Assembly (NCBI GenBank): GCA_937974275.1
Contig: CALJIF010000012.1
Location: 1 to 40,972 of the forward strand
DNA length: 40,972 nucleotides
Direction of reading: 5' to 3'
DNA from: an uncultured Flavobacteriales bacterium
GTDB lineage: Bacteria > Bacteroidota > Bacteroidia > Palsa-965
Part shown: positions 40,611-40,972 of the stretch, in pieces
Layout: the number at the start of each line of letters is the position of its first letter
How positions within the stretch are numbered: the first letter of the stretch is position 1
The notes under the pieces: model-generated
Seen by the model: only the letters and a program-made list of their open reading frames with translations
Databases searched by the model: none
Told to the model about the DNA's origin: nothing
Translations under genes and position numbers: made by a program

Positions 40611-40972
40611 TCAAAGATCGTTAGCCTGAGCGATCATTTCGGCGACATCCATCACCTTAATTTGTTGTTCTTTGTTAAAATGTTTCACTCCGTCCGTCAT
40701 CATGGTCATACAAAACGGACAACCAACCGCAATTACATCCGGATTTGTTTCTAATGCATCTTCGGTGCGTTCAACGTTTACTTCCTTATTGCCTTTCTCC
40801 GCTTCCTTAAACATTTGCGCTCCGCCTGCTCCACAACACAAGCCGTTTTGACGACTTCTTTTCATTTCTGCCAATGCCACGTCCAGTTTCTTAATTACTT
40901 CACGTGGCGCTTCGTATACATCATTAGCACGTCCTAAATAACATGGATCGTGATACGTAATCTTCTTCCCTT
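40611..40972 (-). CDS. CCG-domain (Fe-S)-binding protein, 5' end cut by window edge
   Basis: The visible 120 codons form the C-terminal part of a cysteine-rich (CCG) domain protein. The first motif is HDPCYLGR, near the window edge, the second LCCGAGGAQM, and CPFCMTMM follows. These motifs belong to the HdrD/GlcF/LutA-type electron-transfer proteins. The frame is open to the window end, so the true start lies beyond it. It is upstream of the desaturase by 35 bases and may supply or relate to its electrons, which is only a guess. Confidence 0.88.
   Translation of the reverse strand, partial: GKKITYHDPCYLGRANDVYEAPREVIKKLDVALAEMKRSRQNGLCCGAGGAQMFKEAEKGNKEVNVERTEDALETNPDVIAVGCPFCMTMMTDGVKHFNKEQQIKVMDVAEMIAQANDL

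Noticed and set aside
1..40972. Mobile elements, tRNA or rRNA genes
   Set aside because: No transposase, integrase, att-like repeats, tRNA cloverleaf or rRNA sequence was seen on either strand; all gaps are short and accounted for.

Overview
The window is a gene-dense chromosomal stretch from a member of the Bacteroidota, probably close to the Flavobacteriales; a lower rank cannot be fixed from sequence alone. Four lines of evidence point there. Recognisable promoters carry the TAnnTTTG -7 element of this phylum, with weak or absent Shine-Dalgarno sites. Three secreted proteins end in type IX secretion system (T9SS) type A sorting domains. There is a run of TPR/PD40/OmpA proteins with the architecture of the T9SS component PorE. 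A HYC/CC/PP-type small protein, typical of the phylum, is also present. I saw no tRNA, rRNA, CRISPR array, insertion sequence or phage gene, and no gene-free stretch longer than 300 bases.

Left part (1-12020, + strand). A lipoprotein and a polyprenyl-phosphate sugar-phosphate transferase form a short operon. They are followed by a 2-oxo acid dehydrogenase E2 gene without E1 or E3 beside it. Four tandem PorE-like paralogs then fill 3852-12020. Their C-terminal OmpA anchor grades from intact (first two copies) through degenerate (third) to absent (fourth). Most are separated by terminators or new promoters, so they look individually expressed.

Middle part (12009-30282). It holds a DgkA-type kinase, an M32 carboxypeptidase, a Thr-rich lipoprotein, and ATP-dependent PEP carboxykinase behind a promoter flanked by an 11-bp inverted repeat. 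Three lipoproteins of unknown function follow. On the minus strand lies a likely copper-linked operon (HYC/CC/PP protein, T9SS cargo protein, T9SS-sorted multicopper oxidase). Next comes an ECF sigma-factor operon with a single-pass membrane protein that could be its anti-sigma factor and two small exported proteins. Last is a 1472-residue modular T9SS cargo protein.

Right part (30393-40972). Fumarylacetoacetase and a lipoprotein precede a stress and metabolism cluster: bifunctional RelA/SpoT, a Fur-family regulator overlapping a STAS protein, adenylosuccinate synthase and an OstA/LptA-like protein. It meets, end to end, a minus-strand operon comprising a CCG-domain iron-sulfur protein (cut by the window edge), a membrane fatty acid desaturase, a conserved small protein often mislabelled as an ABC ATPase, and a four-helix membrane protein.

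The genes suggest a cell with T9SS-exported surface proteins, envelope stress sensing and a gluconeogenic, amino-acid-degrading metabolism (PckA, FahA, E2). The most unusual features are the PorE-like array with its decaying anchor, the copper operon, and the ECF operon.
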